From Hortaea werneckii (lineage: Eukaryota > Ascomycota > Dothideomycetes > Mycosphaerellales > Teratosphaeriaceae), in the NCBI GenBank assembly GCA_037044905.1, contig JBAOKB010000037.1, forward strand, positions 1-64,000: a DNA stretch of 64,000 nt, given 5' to 3'. This document shows, piece by piece, positions 12,510-22,953 of the stretch. Numbering within the stretch: position 1 is the first letter of the stretch; every line of letters begins with the position of its first letter. A program made the translations under genes and the position numbers. Under the pieces are notes generated by a model. It was not told the origin of the DNA and did not search any database. It saw nothing but the letters and a program-made list of their open reading frames with translations.

Positions 12510-12914
12510 TGTTGCGACCCTATAAAGTAGTGTTACGGGTTTAGAGCTCTTTGGAACAAATGTGTTAAGACAACTAGGTTGTAGGATAACTAATTGTAAC
12601 AAGGCTGTTAGTTCTCTACCTAATAGTCGGATTGCAACATAAGTTAAACACACGAACTCCTAACGAGAAACATGCCTAGTTATATACATAAGAGATTTGT
12701 GTCTTTATGCAACGTGCTCCGTTGCTCTGCTCCTATAGATTATAGAGCGTTCTGCTACTCTGCGCCTACGGATTACAGAGCGCTCTGCTCACGTAACTAT
12801 GGGTGCTCTGTGTCTCGTAATTCTTTAGGACGTAACTCCGCTTAGCCATGTCCATTCCGCTAGCGTCTGTCCTATCCTGTCCAATTAAATTCCCTGTTTC
12901 ACGTGTTCGTAACA
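12510..12914 (-). repeat. 5' LTR of the minus-strand gypsy element
   Basis: It runs from TGTTGCGA to TCGTAACA. The first 210 bases match the other LTR with mostly C/T and G/A differences, as expected after independent RIP. The middle part is unlike the other LTR. Confidence 0.75.
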
Positions 12915-15289
12915 CTAACGTACTAGTAACATATTAAGAAATAATTAACGATACGCTTAAGAAATTTCTAGACATCTTTGTTATTGCTTACCTCGACGAC
13001 ATCCTTGTCTATACTAAAGGATTACTTTAGGAACATATTATATAAGTTACGCAAGTATTATAGAGACTTAAAGAAAGGAACCTTAAGGTTAAACTAGAGA
13101 AGTACGAATTCTATAAGAAAGAAGTTAAGTTCTTAGGCTTTATTATAGGAACTAACGGAGTATAAATCGACCCCGACAAAATTAAGTTAATCTAAGAATA
13201 GCTAACACCTACGATAGTTAAAGACGTACAAGTATTCCTTAGGTTAGCTAATTATAATAGAAAGTTTGTTAAGAATTACTCTAAGATCGTAATACCTCTT
13301 ATAGAACTTATAAAGAAAGATTAACCCTTTTAATAGACTTAGAAATATAAGAACGCTTTTAGACAACTTAAAGAGGCCTCTATAAATATACTAGTACTAC
13401 AAATATTTAATATAAAACAACCGATACAAATTAAGATAGACGTATTAGACCTAGCTATTAAAGTATGTCTTACTTAAGAAGAGAGTAGTAAACGATATGT
13501 TATAGTATACTACTTGCGCAAAATAATACTAGTAGAATAGAATTACGATATCTATAATAAGGAACTTCTAGCTATTGTCGTAGTACTAGAATATTAGAGA
13601 GTTTATACTAAAGGAGTACCGTTACTTACTATCTTTACGGATTATAAGAACCTCTTATATTTTACTATTATAAAGGCTCTTACGAGAAGACAAGCTCGAT
13701 AGTTAGAACTCCTTAGATAGTATAAATTCTATATCTAATATACTCTAAGCAAAGACAACGGTAGAGTAGACGCGCTTAGTCGAAGAACTAACTATATAGA
13801 CGAGAAACGACCTATATAATATAGTATCCTTAAGGTTAACGAAGATAGTACTCTAAACGCTAATACAAAGGAATTTAATTATATCCTTACGGTACTCTAA
13901 GATTAGGAAGAAGAATTCCCTATAAGCAAAGGAAAATTCTAAGTACTATAAACGAGAGAAGAAGAGTATATTCGAAACTATTACGACACTCTTAAGAGAG
14001 GATATCTAGGAATTATAAAGACAACGAATTTAATATAGTAACACTTCGATATTCTAAGCCTTAAATAAAAGGTTATAGTATACATTCGCAAATATATAAG
14101 TTGCTAGAAAAATAAGGTATTACGACACGCTAAGTATAGACATATATAGTTTAGTACAATACTAGAAAAACTATAGGACGAAGTTATAATAGACTTTATT
14201 ATAAAACTTCTAAAGTTAAAAGATCTAGCGACACAATAAACCTATAACTTAATATTAGTTATAGTCTACCGACTTACGAAGTATACTTACTTTATTCTAT
14301 ATAATGAATCTATAACGGTAGCTTAATTAAGGCATCTAGTACTCGATAGACTTATTCGATACTACGGCATTCTATAGTTATTCGTTATAGATAGGGATAA
14401 GTTATTTATAAGTAGCTACTAGAAAATACTTGTAGTAGCAATAGGTATTAAGTATAAACTATCGATAGCTTTTTACCTACAAATAGATAGATAAACCGAA
14501 CAAATAAATTAGATATTAGAATAATACTTACGCTACTATATTAATATAGCTTAAGACAATTAGGTATTATTACTACTAATAGTATAACTTGCGCTAAACA
14601 ATATAAACAACGATACGACTAGAATATTACTATTCTTTATAAACTTTAGTAAGGACCCGAACCTTTTTAGGATACTTAGACAATATTCTAGTATAGAGTA
14701 GGTACTTCGACATACGAAGAATATAACGAAAATATATAAAGAAATGCGACGTTATATCTAAGATACCTAGTAACGAATAACCGAACAAAATAATAAGCAA
14801 ACTAAAACGGCACCTTAGCTTAAGAAGGGGGATAAAGTATATCTCCTTACGAAAAATCTTAAGACCTAACGAAAGATAAAGAAACTAAATTATATAAAGG
14901 TCGGACCGTTTCTAGTTACCGAATAAAGAGGACTAGTTAACTATAAACTCTACCTTCCCTAAGACGCTAAAATATACCTAGTATTCTATATATCGCTACT
15001 AAAGCTAGTAGACCCCGAAATACTATACTAGGAAACCTTTTACTACTAAACGTAAGAGGACAACGAGTATAAAGTCGAGGAAATTATTAACTATAATAGG
15101 AATAGTTAGCGATACCTCGTTAAATAAAAAGGATACCCGAGTAATAAAAACATATAGGAACTATATACTAATCTTAATTGCCCGATATTAGTACGTTAAT
15201 ACTATCGGACAAAAACTACTCCTAAGAAATAGGATCTATAAGTAACTAATTATCGAAAGGAAAAGGCTCGAAGGAAGGAAGTTCTAACT

Positions 15290-15743
15290 TAGTAGAAAGC
15301 TCTTTAGCTTCCTATTCCCGAATACTTCTATCCTCTACTATAATTGCCTCTTCCGCCTAACTCTCGTTCTAAGACAACTTAGACAATAATCGAGAAACCT
15401 TTACTATAGTAGTACTAAACTATTTATAAGTAGTATTTAGTATAGACCGAGTACGCTTAAGCTCGTTATTACTCTCTAATAGAGTCTTCTTAATAACCTC
15501 CCGTCTCTTTACTAAACGACGAAATTCTAACGCCGTTACCTAAATATCGTAACCCTTATTATTAGACTAGATATATATACTATAGCGACTACTTCGAATG
15601 TATACTCGGTATACGCGGTTCGACACCTTATAAGGCGTACACTTTGTTAGTATTACGTCTCTATACGTTTCTACGTATCGACTAAGGTTATAACGGCGAA
15701 TAGTAGAAGATAGTTTATGTTTTACTATACGAGAAGAAGACAT
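15290..15743 (-). pseudogene. Antisense Cys-cluster/coiled-coil ORF inside the second gypsy element
   Basis: An ATG at 15743 on the strand opposite to pol opens a frame that reads MSSSRIVKHKLSS, then TKCTPYKVSNRVYRVY and SSRYS.Y (Cys changed to Tyr by RIP), then a long charged helix (EFRRLVKRREVIKKTLLES, NNELKRTRSIL). Stops in the frame are TAG. Layout, place (between pol and the 3' LTR) and Cys spacing match the ORF at 6603-7103, although the sequences differ, so the two gypsy lineages carry homologous antisense genes. The function is unknown. Confidence 0.6.
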
Positions 15744-15824
15744 ATTAACTTAAGGAAGAAAGTTACGCTATTATTCTATATTAAGGATAAGCTTTAGGAC
15801 GAAGCTAAGCTAGGAAGGGGGTAG

Positions 15825-16115
15825 TATTATAAATATAAGAAGTAATTAGGTAACAAGCGAAGGAATAGTAAGATAGAACCTATTAGATAGTTATATAATA
15901 GAGTACGAAGCATCGTATATAATAGAGCGCTCTCCGTAATCTCTAATAGAGTACTCTCTACTAATCTCTTAATCTCTTAAGAGATTATAATAGAGTAATA
16001 GAGCATGTTGTATAAAGGCATAAATCTTATATATATATAGTTAGATAGGATTCCTCGTAGATAAAGATTTGTATTTAACTTATTGTTCTAACTTACTAAT
16101 TAGAAACGAGTAACA
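15825..16115 (+). repeat. 3' LTR of the plus-strand gypsy element
   Basis: It lies directly after the polypurine tract. It starts TATTAT, plausibly TGTTAC before RIP, and ends GAGTAACA, giving imperfect inverted ends. No second copy is present in the window, so the limits are approximate. Confidence 0.5.
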
Positions 16116-16234
16116 TCCTATCTTTATACCTTCTGCTTAATACTCCTCTCTACTAGAGACTAAACCTACGTAACCCTAGATTACCTAATCCTATCTATAA
16201 GATAGGTTATAGCACAAGGTAGTTACTAAGTCGC

Positions 16235-16530
16235 CCTAGGTAGAGAGCGAAGCTTACTAACCTAGGTAACGAGCGAAGCTTACTAACTAGATAGAAAAAG
16301 GATTTTTAATCTAACCTAGGTAGCGAGCGAAGCTTACTAACTAAATAGAAAAAGGGTTTTTAATCTAACCTAGGTAGCGAGCAAAGCTTACTAACTAGAT
16401 AGAAAAAGGGTTTTTAATCCGACCTAGGTAACGAGCAAAGCTTATCGGCCTAATAGATAAGGGTTTTTTAATCTAACCTAAGTAGTAAGAGAAGCTTACC
16501 GATAGAAAGGAAAAGGTTTTCGTTCCGACC
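16235..16530. repeat. Tandem repeat, 54-bp unit, about five copies
   Basis: Units starting CCTAGGTAGCGAGC-AAGCTT begin near 16235 (partial), 16261, 16315, 16369, 16422 and 16477. Each contains a GATAGAAAAAGGGTTTTTAAT core. The last copy is degenerate. Differences are mostly C/T and G/A, consistent with RIP acting on a tandem array. Confidence 0.8.
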
Positions 16531-17290
16531 TACTTAGCTAGTAGACTAGATACTAGAGAGGACGTAGATAGTTATATGTAAGACTATATAATAGAGAGCC
16601 TAGTAATCTATATAGTCGAATAGATAGGGTATAGCTATAGTAGATAGCAAGTAAGTAAGCTACAACTAACTACTACCTAAGCTAAATACCCCTAGTATAC
16701 GACTCTCTATAACGGTCTAAACCCTATAATCCCTTAGGGTAGCTAGAGACGTCGATAATATTTAATAGAACTACGGATCCTGTATAAGTAGTAGCGGGTT
16801 ATTCCTTATACTCTTAAAAAGGCTATCTCCGGATAGACCTTATAGGCGGATTCCCGAACAGTATAGCTTCTAAGTCTATTATAGTAGCGAGGAGTTAGCT
16901 ATACCTTATAGCCTCCTAGAACTATCTACTACCTAACCCTAGGTAGGAAGGTCCTTTCTTAGGCTTTAACGCCCTACGGTGTCGTTTAAGCTAGCCTTCG
17001 CGCGTCCTTATTAGAATAGCGGTTAACGTCTAGCCTTCCTATAGATTATAATTTCCGATGCTATAACGGAAAGAGTCCTTTAACGGAAGACATTATAGAC
17101 AAGACCCCTAACCCTAAAACAAAGAGAAGTATATAATTTCTTAAAGTTAAAAGTACTATACTATATCTATTTGTAGCTTTCTATCTACTATTAGGCTTAT
17201 TATCCTAAACCTAAAGTAGAAGATAAAAGGAAGGTAGATTATAGGTCTAAACCTAAGATAAATAGTAAGACTATCTTATTATTCCTTCTA
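16531..17290. other. RIP-degraded DNA of unknown origin
   Basis: TpA-rich sequence without a recognisable domain. It contains CCCTAACCCTAA at 17,106-17,117. The RIP composition stops abruptly near 17,290 at the 3' end of the neighbouring regulator gene. Confidence 0.5.
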
Positions 17291-18461
17291 AAATACACTT
17301 TGCTTCTCGCGGAAGCTTTAGACATGCGTAATCTTTAGTATTGTGCCTAAGATCGCTATAGATCTTAGGCCAATCTGGAGATGGATTCTTGTCATGCCAA
17401 GAAAGTTGTCGTATTTCCATCGAAGAAATAAGCTGTAGCTGGCCATGACTAGGGTCATTGATTTCTTGCTGCACACAAGCGCTCATGATATTGAGCCATT
17501 CGCTCGGCTGCAACTTGATTGCGATGAATGAAGGGGGCTCATTCCCGAGTGATGTGGCCTCTGTCTGATCTCGCACTTCCAATGACAACATCTCGGCGGC
17601 CGCCTGCGCAAGCTCAGCTTTTCTTTGAAACGAGGATAGTGCGAGAGCAGAGCGCTCCGCAAGGGTCATTACGAGTACGCCCAGCATGTGAGCGTTCTGC
17701 ATGGTCGTTACGAAGCGACTGGGGCAGTGTGCGCAATTGAGTACACGCCAACCCAGCTCCCGGGCTCTTCCGAGCTCCGTCAAGCTCGAGCCGAAACCGC
17801 TCGAAGCGGGCTTTTGTAAATCGCCCAAGCAACCGGCGATTTCTGTAATGCAGCTACAAGGACGTTCTGTGAGGCTACTTGTGGAAGTTTGCAAGGTCCT
17901 GTTTAAGTGGTCAGCACCGCATAGACAATGCGATCTTGACATACTTACGCGAACGATATGTTTTGTACGTCATGGTCAGCATCTGCGGCAGGTCCATCAT
18001 TCGAGAATCCTAATGCTATTTCATCAAACATCCCTTGCTCTGCATCGAATGCACCTATGAGTGTTTCATCTGGGATGAAGCCAAGTGACGGGAATTCGCC
18101 CGGCATGCAGTCGTTGGCACCCAAGGATGTGGGCAAAAGCTCCTCATCCGACGCAATTAGCATACGTTGTTGTTTAGAGGTATTGCTATCGAAACTTCGC
18201 CCTGGTTCATCCATCCCATGTGATGGTGCGGGAACATCTACAGAAGGACAGATGCGCTTTCTTGGACGCCCTGACTGTGCAGCAAAAGAGAACTCGCAAG
18301 TCAGATCGTGCGCTGCGCAGCGTGCACAAGTGGGATGGTCGCCACTGCATTTCAACTTTCGTCTCCCTACCGTTTGTAAGTCAATAGGCTGCAAGTATGA
18401 AGAAGCATTTGTGCGTACGGCAATTTTCACATGCAGCTCTCCGCTCAGTAAATGTACTCAT
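17271..18461 (-). CDS. AflR-like Zn2Cys6 transcription factor
   Basis: Three exons are inferred: 18461-18419, 18366-17949 and 17898-17271 (introns of 52 and 50 bp with GT..AG ends), giving 362 residues. Joining exons 1 and 2 restores a perfect N-terminal binuclear zinc cluster, ACENCRRRKLKC then TCARC and LTC (C-x2-C-x6-C-x6-C-x2-C-x6-C), followed by a basic GRPRKR linker. The C-terminal half has the CxC-rich, Leu-rich layout of the aflatoxin-regulator domain family (SCITEIAGCL, NCAHC, MLGVLVMTLAER). Members regulate secondary-metabolite clusters in the nucleus. No polyketide or peptide synthase is in this window, so the target is unknown. The last codons fall at the edge of the RIP block, so the C-terminus may be shortened or altered. 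Confidence 0.8.
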
Positions 18462-18650
18462 TTTCCTTTGCTGATTCGCTTATCTGTAGGAACGCAACAC
18501 AAGAAGTTATTGTCGAGGCTTTATCACGCTGATAGGATCACGGAAGAGAATAGCGGAAGCGGAAGAAGAAGATCTCCCAGCGAGAAAGTTACACATAGCT
18601 ACGGCAATCTCGGCTACATACCCTTGGCGCGCATCATCCTCGGGGCGAAT

Positions 18651-19464
18651 TCATCCGGACCAAATTTCTGCGCACCGACAATACACCCTGCTCCTCGACG
18701 GATTTTCCTCCTGAATGGGCTTGTTGCATGCGAGGCACATTGTCGAGTTCAAATGCCACCTATCCTGTCCCAAGGTCAGGACGAGCAGATGTTTGAGCAT
18801 CTCTGGACAGGAAGTGAGGCACGTGACGAGATCGGGATTGGCAACCGCTGCCTTTGGCTCCTTCATGACTGCATCGATCAAATTGTCTCGAAGCTCTTGC
18901 CCAACGATGGCAGGCACACCATACACAAAGTTCACCACTTCTGGGGCAAGGCAATGGCGATAGTCCCGTGCAGCCATGGCACGGAAGTTTTGCGATGCCG
19001 CTGCGCTCAGTGAGGGAATGAAATATTTGTCCCCTGCCATGTAGATCTGGGCATGGAGTTTCAGCCCGTCTGGTCCGTCCTCGATCTCCATCCGCTCAAC
19101 GTAATCTAGGCGGTATAGATGCAACAAAACCCCTTCGAGGGTGAGCGGGTCTTCATCGTCAAGGGTCATGTACCTCTCGTGCGATCCCTGTGCGCGGATT
19201 AGTCAATCTTCCAACGATACTTTGGAACGTGTACGACCCTCCACTGGACGCTAAAGGCACGATGGAAGTACTCAGACTGGCTCCCTAGGATTACACGATG
19301 GACTTGAAATTCTTTGCTCGCGCATCGGATCAAGAAATCCGATGTTCGCGCATCTTGATAGTACCTTTGCCTTTATGAGCATATAACATCTTTGTTTCAT
19401 TCAAAGGAGGTGATTACTTTTGAAGTCCGCGCACGGGCTTTTGACGGGACTCCCAGTCACTCAT
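18651..19464 (-). CDS. BTB/POZ domain protein
   Basis: Exons 19464-19418, 19364-19238 and 19187-18651 join in frame to 236 residues. The N-terminal half is a BTB fold: LQKYYQDARTSDFLIRC, EFQVHRVILGSQSEYF, and DEDPLTLEGVLLHLYRLDY. The C-terminal part is helical, followed by a short Cys-rich end (MCLACNKP, YCRCAEI). Fungal proteins of this size with only a BTB domain are abundant and mostly uncharacterised; some are adaptors for Cullin-3. The start was chosen because its first exon supplies the usual LxxYY start of the BTB domain. It is transcribed in the same direction as the AflR-like gene, 190 bp upstream of it. Confidence 0.75.
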
Positions 19465-20794
19465 TGTAGCGTAGAATGCGATTACAAGCCGCACCGGAAA
19501 GTTTGCTTTGAAACAGGATACATGAAGCCGTACTTACAGTGCCGCGAATTGTTGTTCTTTAGTAGCTAAGCTAGGCTACGCAGACACCGTACATAGCTTC
19601 GGGGAGTTTCCTCGCAGTGCGGTATATTTCTTGATAAGCGAATGTCAAAGGTAAGCTGAGTGGTTCGGATGATTTCTGAAAAGGCGAATAAGAAGACTAA
19701 CTAGAGGGTTCCCTCGGCGGATGCAGCCGAGGATACGAACTTGCTAAGTACCTATGTAGCTCGACAGCCACGTCAGCTGTACCGTCCCTTTTGAGGGGTC
19801 AAGCGCAAACATTTGAGAGACTATCACAGACAATTAGTCTCGCCCATACTTCGTTTGACTCAGCTCTAGAAGGTTAAGGAAATTTTCTAAAGGCCAAGGT
19901 CCTACGTGCGCCAACCAAGATTCATCAAAGAAAGGCGTCGCGGGATCTGCAGTTGCCTGAGCTTTCCGATGGGCTGCGGCGATGCGCGACGATGTCGCGT
20001 GTCAGGCCGCTGACAGGCAAAACAACAACTCATTGGTTTTCAACAAGGCTCACATTGACGCTGTTATGTCACCAACCATGAAGATGCGCGCCAGTGCCTC
20101 ATCTCCGAGTACAGGGGTGCCAAGAAGGCAATTCTCGAAATTTCCTCGAAAGCAACGGGTCGAACTTCTGTCAGTCTTGACGGTGGACTGTAGGTCGCGG
20201 AATACCGGGCCTTTCCCCAACCTTGCGCATTGTATTGAGAGAGAATGCAATGAGCCAAATCTTGAGGCCACAGTTGGCATGCCTCGTGAACCATTGTAAT
20301 GGTGCAAGACTAACAATCCACTAACCCTGCGTTAAGCCACCTTGCCTTTGAAATGCTGCCGGCGGAGTTATGAACAACTGCAAGTGAACGCTAATTCGGA
20401 ATAGTAAAAGACGTGGCCAACAAACACAGGCTCGTGACTCAACAACAGCTTTTAGAGGCAGCTCAGATGTTATGAAAGCAAGTGAACAAGGCGTCGCGTA
20501 GTAAGTATGAGCTTGGGTCCAGATCTTTGCTACTAAACTGTCGCTAGGCGATAGATAGAAGTGGTATACCATATAACGACCTCTCACGCCTGAAACGCGC
20601 TGGACCAACCAAACCAACCGAACAAAAGATCTCTCTGGTACCAGAAAAGAAGACAACATATTGTTGACCGGTTCATCCGTTTGTGGGCCATCCTGGCGGG
20701 CTGCATGCTGCGCCTCGCAGCAGACGTTCGCCTGTCAAGCAGTAATTTGAATAGCTGTTCAATCTGAGTGTTATAGTTCGCGAAGCCCTGCGCC
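19465..20794. other. Intergenic region without a supported gene
   Basis: Short frames on both strands lack codon bias, known motifs or splice continuity. Nothing else was recognised. Confidence 0.4.
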
Positions 20795-21896
20795 TTATCC
20801 AGTCGCAGCATTGATATTGAGTCCCCTTCTGCAAGCCTCCATTTCCGCGCGCGCGAGTGATTCTTCCTCCGCAAGTAGCTGGAAGTGCGCACCAACGGCT
20901 ACGAGCGACCCACTCGCCATTGCATTGGGTATATTGGCCAAGGGAGTGCTGGCATCGCCAGCGACGAAGACACCCGTTCTGTTAGTCTCTCCGAAGGGCT
21001 TTGCGCACTTTAACAGTGTCATTGATGACGACGTGTCCGCCTCCAAGAGCAAATCATCTAAGAGATGAGGTGCAGCAAGCTTGACGTTCGGAGGATGCCA
21101 CAAAAAGCCAAGGTCGATCGGCGACTTTTCGGAGTCCTTGAGAACTGCCCTGAGTCCTCCCCTGTGCTGGTCTGTACCCAGGCTTTCGAGACACTGAATA
21201 GTTTCTACGTGCACTTTTGCGCCTCTCAGCATAGCTATTCTCAGTGCATCTTCCGCATTCTTATCCAGCGGTGGTGCCTTCGGGTCCAAGAAGATGTGAA
21301 CTTCCTTACATCCAAACCGAAGAATGGTAAAGAAGTTTTGCAAATGATAAGGTGTGCTGAACCCCAGGATTCCAGCTGTAGTCCCAGCTCGCTCGTGGCC
21401 TTCGCAAAACAGACAGTTGTAACTAGCGTAAACGCACTGTTAGAATTGTCTCCAGTAGAAAAGGGGGTAAAGTGAAGTCATACATATTCGTTCCCCAGTT
21501 CTCCTCATATCCTGGAATGTCTGGAAAGACGTCCAGCACCCCCGTGGCCAGCACCAGCTTCTTTGCCCGCCAACTGCTGCCCGAATCGGCGCGGAGTTCG
21601 AACAACGATCTTTCCAACCCCATCTCACCGGCGTTCGGAACGACCGCTGCCGATTTGATGATCGAATCTTGGAAGTCGACCGTGCCGTAACTTGCGATCT
21701 GCTGCCTCGCCGTGTTCAAGAATTCATCTGGCGCCTGAGAGTCTCTCGAAAGTACATTATGCATGGCAGGTGCAAATCGATTGCGATTCGATTGCGATGA
21801 GCAGACGAGCACGTGGCGGTGGACTCTGGCGAGACCCAGGGCTGCTGAAAGCCCAGCCGGTCCACTGCCCACGATTGCAACTTCGTACGGCTTCAT
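20795..21896 (-). CDS. Thioredoxin-reductase-like FAD disulfide oxidoreductase (GliT type)
   Basis: Exons 21896-21484 and 21422-20795, with a 61-bp intron (GTATGA..CTAG), give 346 residues. The dinucleotide-binding start is VAIVGSGPAGLSAALGLAR and the second motif is LVLATGVLD. The splice join creates the redox centre C-L-F-C followed by EGHE, and the FAD end motif is FVAGDAS. Length and layout match low-molecular-weight thioredoxin reductases that lack the dimer-interface helix, a group that includes GliT-like enzymes oxidising dithiols in secondary metabolism. Cytosolic location is likely. An in-frame Met eight codons earlier (21920) is possible, but it is not needed by the fold. A link to the nearby AflR-like gene is only a suggestion. 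Confidence 0.82.
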
Positions 21897-22371
21897 CTTT
21901 CTGGATTGCGCTGATAACAATGGCCGGCTTAATTGTTAGCTGACAGCCGCGGACACAATCTTGTGAGGATATAGAGGACGATACCGTGTGCCGCGCAATA
22001 TGTACGTCGAAAGAGTGTGACTTTGCTTGGGCCATCTCGGAGCTTTTTGCTCAACTCCAATATCTCAATAACAGCAGAGTTCGGCGCGTTTGTTTTCGGC
22101 ACCTCAAATCGCTCCGACCCTACAGCAGAACCCTCCGAAGCGCGGAACGTTTCTAGGAAGATCACGTGTTCCGGGCAAGGAAGTCGCTATCCGACTTCCA
22201 AGTCCCATAAAAGGCGCGTCCTGTCGAGTTGGGCTTTCTTGTTGTTATCGTACTTCTCATTCTGAACATTTTCTCTGTTTTCTGTTTGGAAGCTATCGTA
22301 TCCTCTGTACAAGCACTACCAACAACGCGCCAGTACCCCACCGACGGCGGCCTTTCAAGATTCTGACCGGC

Positions 22372-22953
22372 ATGCCACAAATATCTCTATACGATGCCAG
22401 CATACCCACATTCCGCAACGGGATGGTCGCTTTAAATGATATATTGGCGAAGGCATGCGACCATTTCGGTGCAAACAGCACTGAAATCGCACAAGCCACG
22501 CTTATTTCGGACCTCAGGCCACTGGCGGGACACGTCCAACTATGCTCCAACATTGCCAAAAAGTCCCTCACCCGGTCCGCCGAGATCCCAACTGAGGTGT
22601 GGAGAGACGACGAGGAGACCGGCGAGGAATTGGTGGAGCGATGCCGACGTACCATCAAGCTGATGGATAGCGTGACACCAGATCAAGTCAATGGACACGA
22701 AGCAGACTCTGTGGACTTTGTACTTGGCCCTTACCGATTAGCGATGACATCGAAGGAATATATCCTGCGATACGGCGTGCCGTTTTTCTTTTTCCATCTG
22801 GAGCTAGTATACTCGATTCTGCGTATGAAGGGAGTACCGCTAGGGTTTATCGATTTTCTTGGCCCGCACATCGAGCGTTTCATGGTGAAGAAGGAGGAAA
22901 ACGAAAAAGGTCTGTTCTTCCTCAAAACTCATGGATCGCCCACAGCACACTAA
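22372..22953 (+). CDS. DUF1993 family protein
   Basis: A single exon of 193 residues starting MPQISLYDASIPTFRNGM, the usual start of DUF1993 proteins, which are four-helix-bundle relatives of the DinB/YfiT fold. Other family features are ILAKACDHF, DLRPLAGHVQLCSNIAKKS and YGVPFFFFHLELVYSILRMKGVPLG (given here in two parts). The open frame extends upstream to 22090, but the Met at 22372 aligns with the family start. The function is not known. It is divergent from the oxidoreductase, with a 475-bp gap between the two starts. Confidence 0.8.
   Translation: MPQISLYDASIPTFRNGMVALNDILAKACDHFGANSTEIAQATLISDLRPLAGHVQLCSNIAKKSLTRSAEIPTEVWRDDEETGEELVERCRRTIKLMDSVTPDQVNGHEADSVDFVLGPYRLAMTSKEYILRYGVPFFFFHLELVYSILRMKGVPLGFIDFLGPHIERFMVKKEENEKGLFFLKTHGSPTAH

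Larger units (their letters stand above)
6092..12914 (-). mobile_element. Complete but RIP-mutated Ty3/gypsy chromovirus, minus strand
   Basis: Two related LTRs (6092-6493 and 12510-12914) bound an interior that codes leftward. In coding order there is a Gag start at 12470, a CCHC knuckle near 11,650, a protease DSGAS near 10,345, a reverse transcriptase YVDDIL near 9,280, RNase H, an integrase with DFITKLP near 8,070, and a chromodomain near 7,100-7,215. A polypurine tract (AGAAGGGGGATAG) lies directly against the 3' LTR. Every domain has many TAG/TAA interruptions, so no product is made. No clear target-site duplication is seen: left flank TTAGG, right flank CTAAC. Confidence 0.85.
12915..16115 (+). 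mobile_element. 5'-truncated Ty3/gypsy chromovirus, plus strand, RIP-mutated
   Basis: It begins in mid reverse transcriptase (EIINDTLKKFLDIFVIAYLDDILVYT, read in two parts at 12,945-13,018) directly after the LTR at 12,914. RT palm/thumb, RNase H, integrase (DFIIKLLKLKD near 14,200) and a chromodomain (EYKVEEIINYN and YLVK.KGYPSNKNT, 15,065-15,190) follow. A polypurine tract (GGAAGGGGG) at about 15,813-15,821 precedes the 3' LTR. The 5' LTR, gag and protease are missing in this window. Almost every Trp and Gln position is a stop. Confidence 0.8.

Noticed and set aside
6092..17290. CRISPR-like or satellite array in the TA-rich block
   Set aside because: Apart from the 54-bp tandem there is no regular spacing; the apparent repetition comes from RIP-driven low complexity.
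19982..20316. Overlapping frames on both strands of about 100 codons
   Set aside because: No domain, no codon bias and no splice partners were found; each strand gives equally plausible nonsense.
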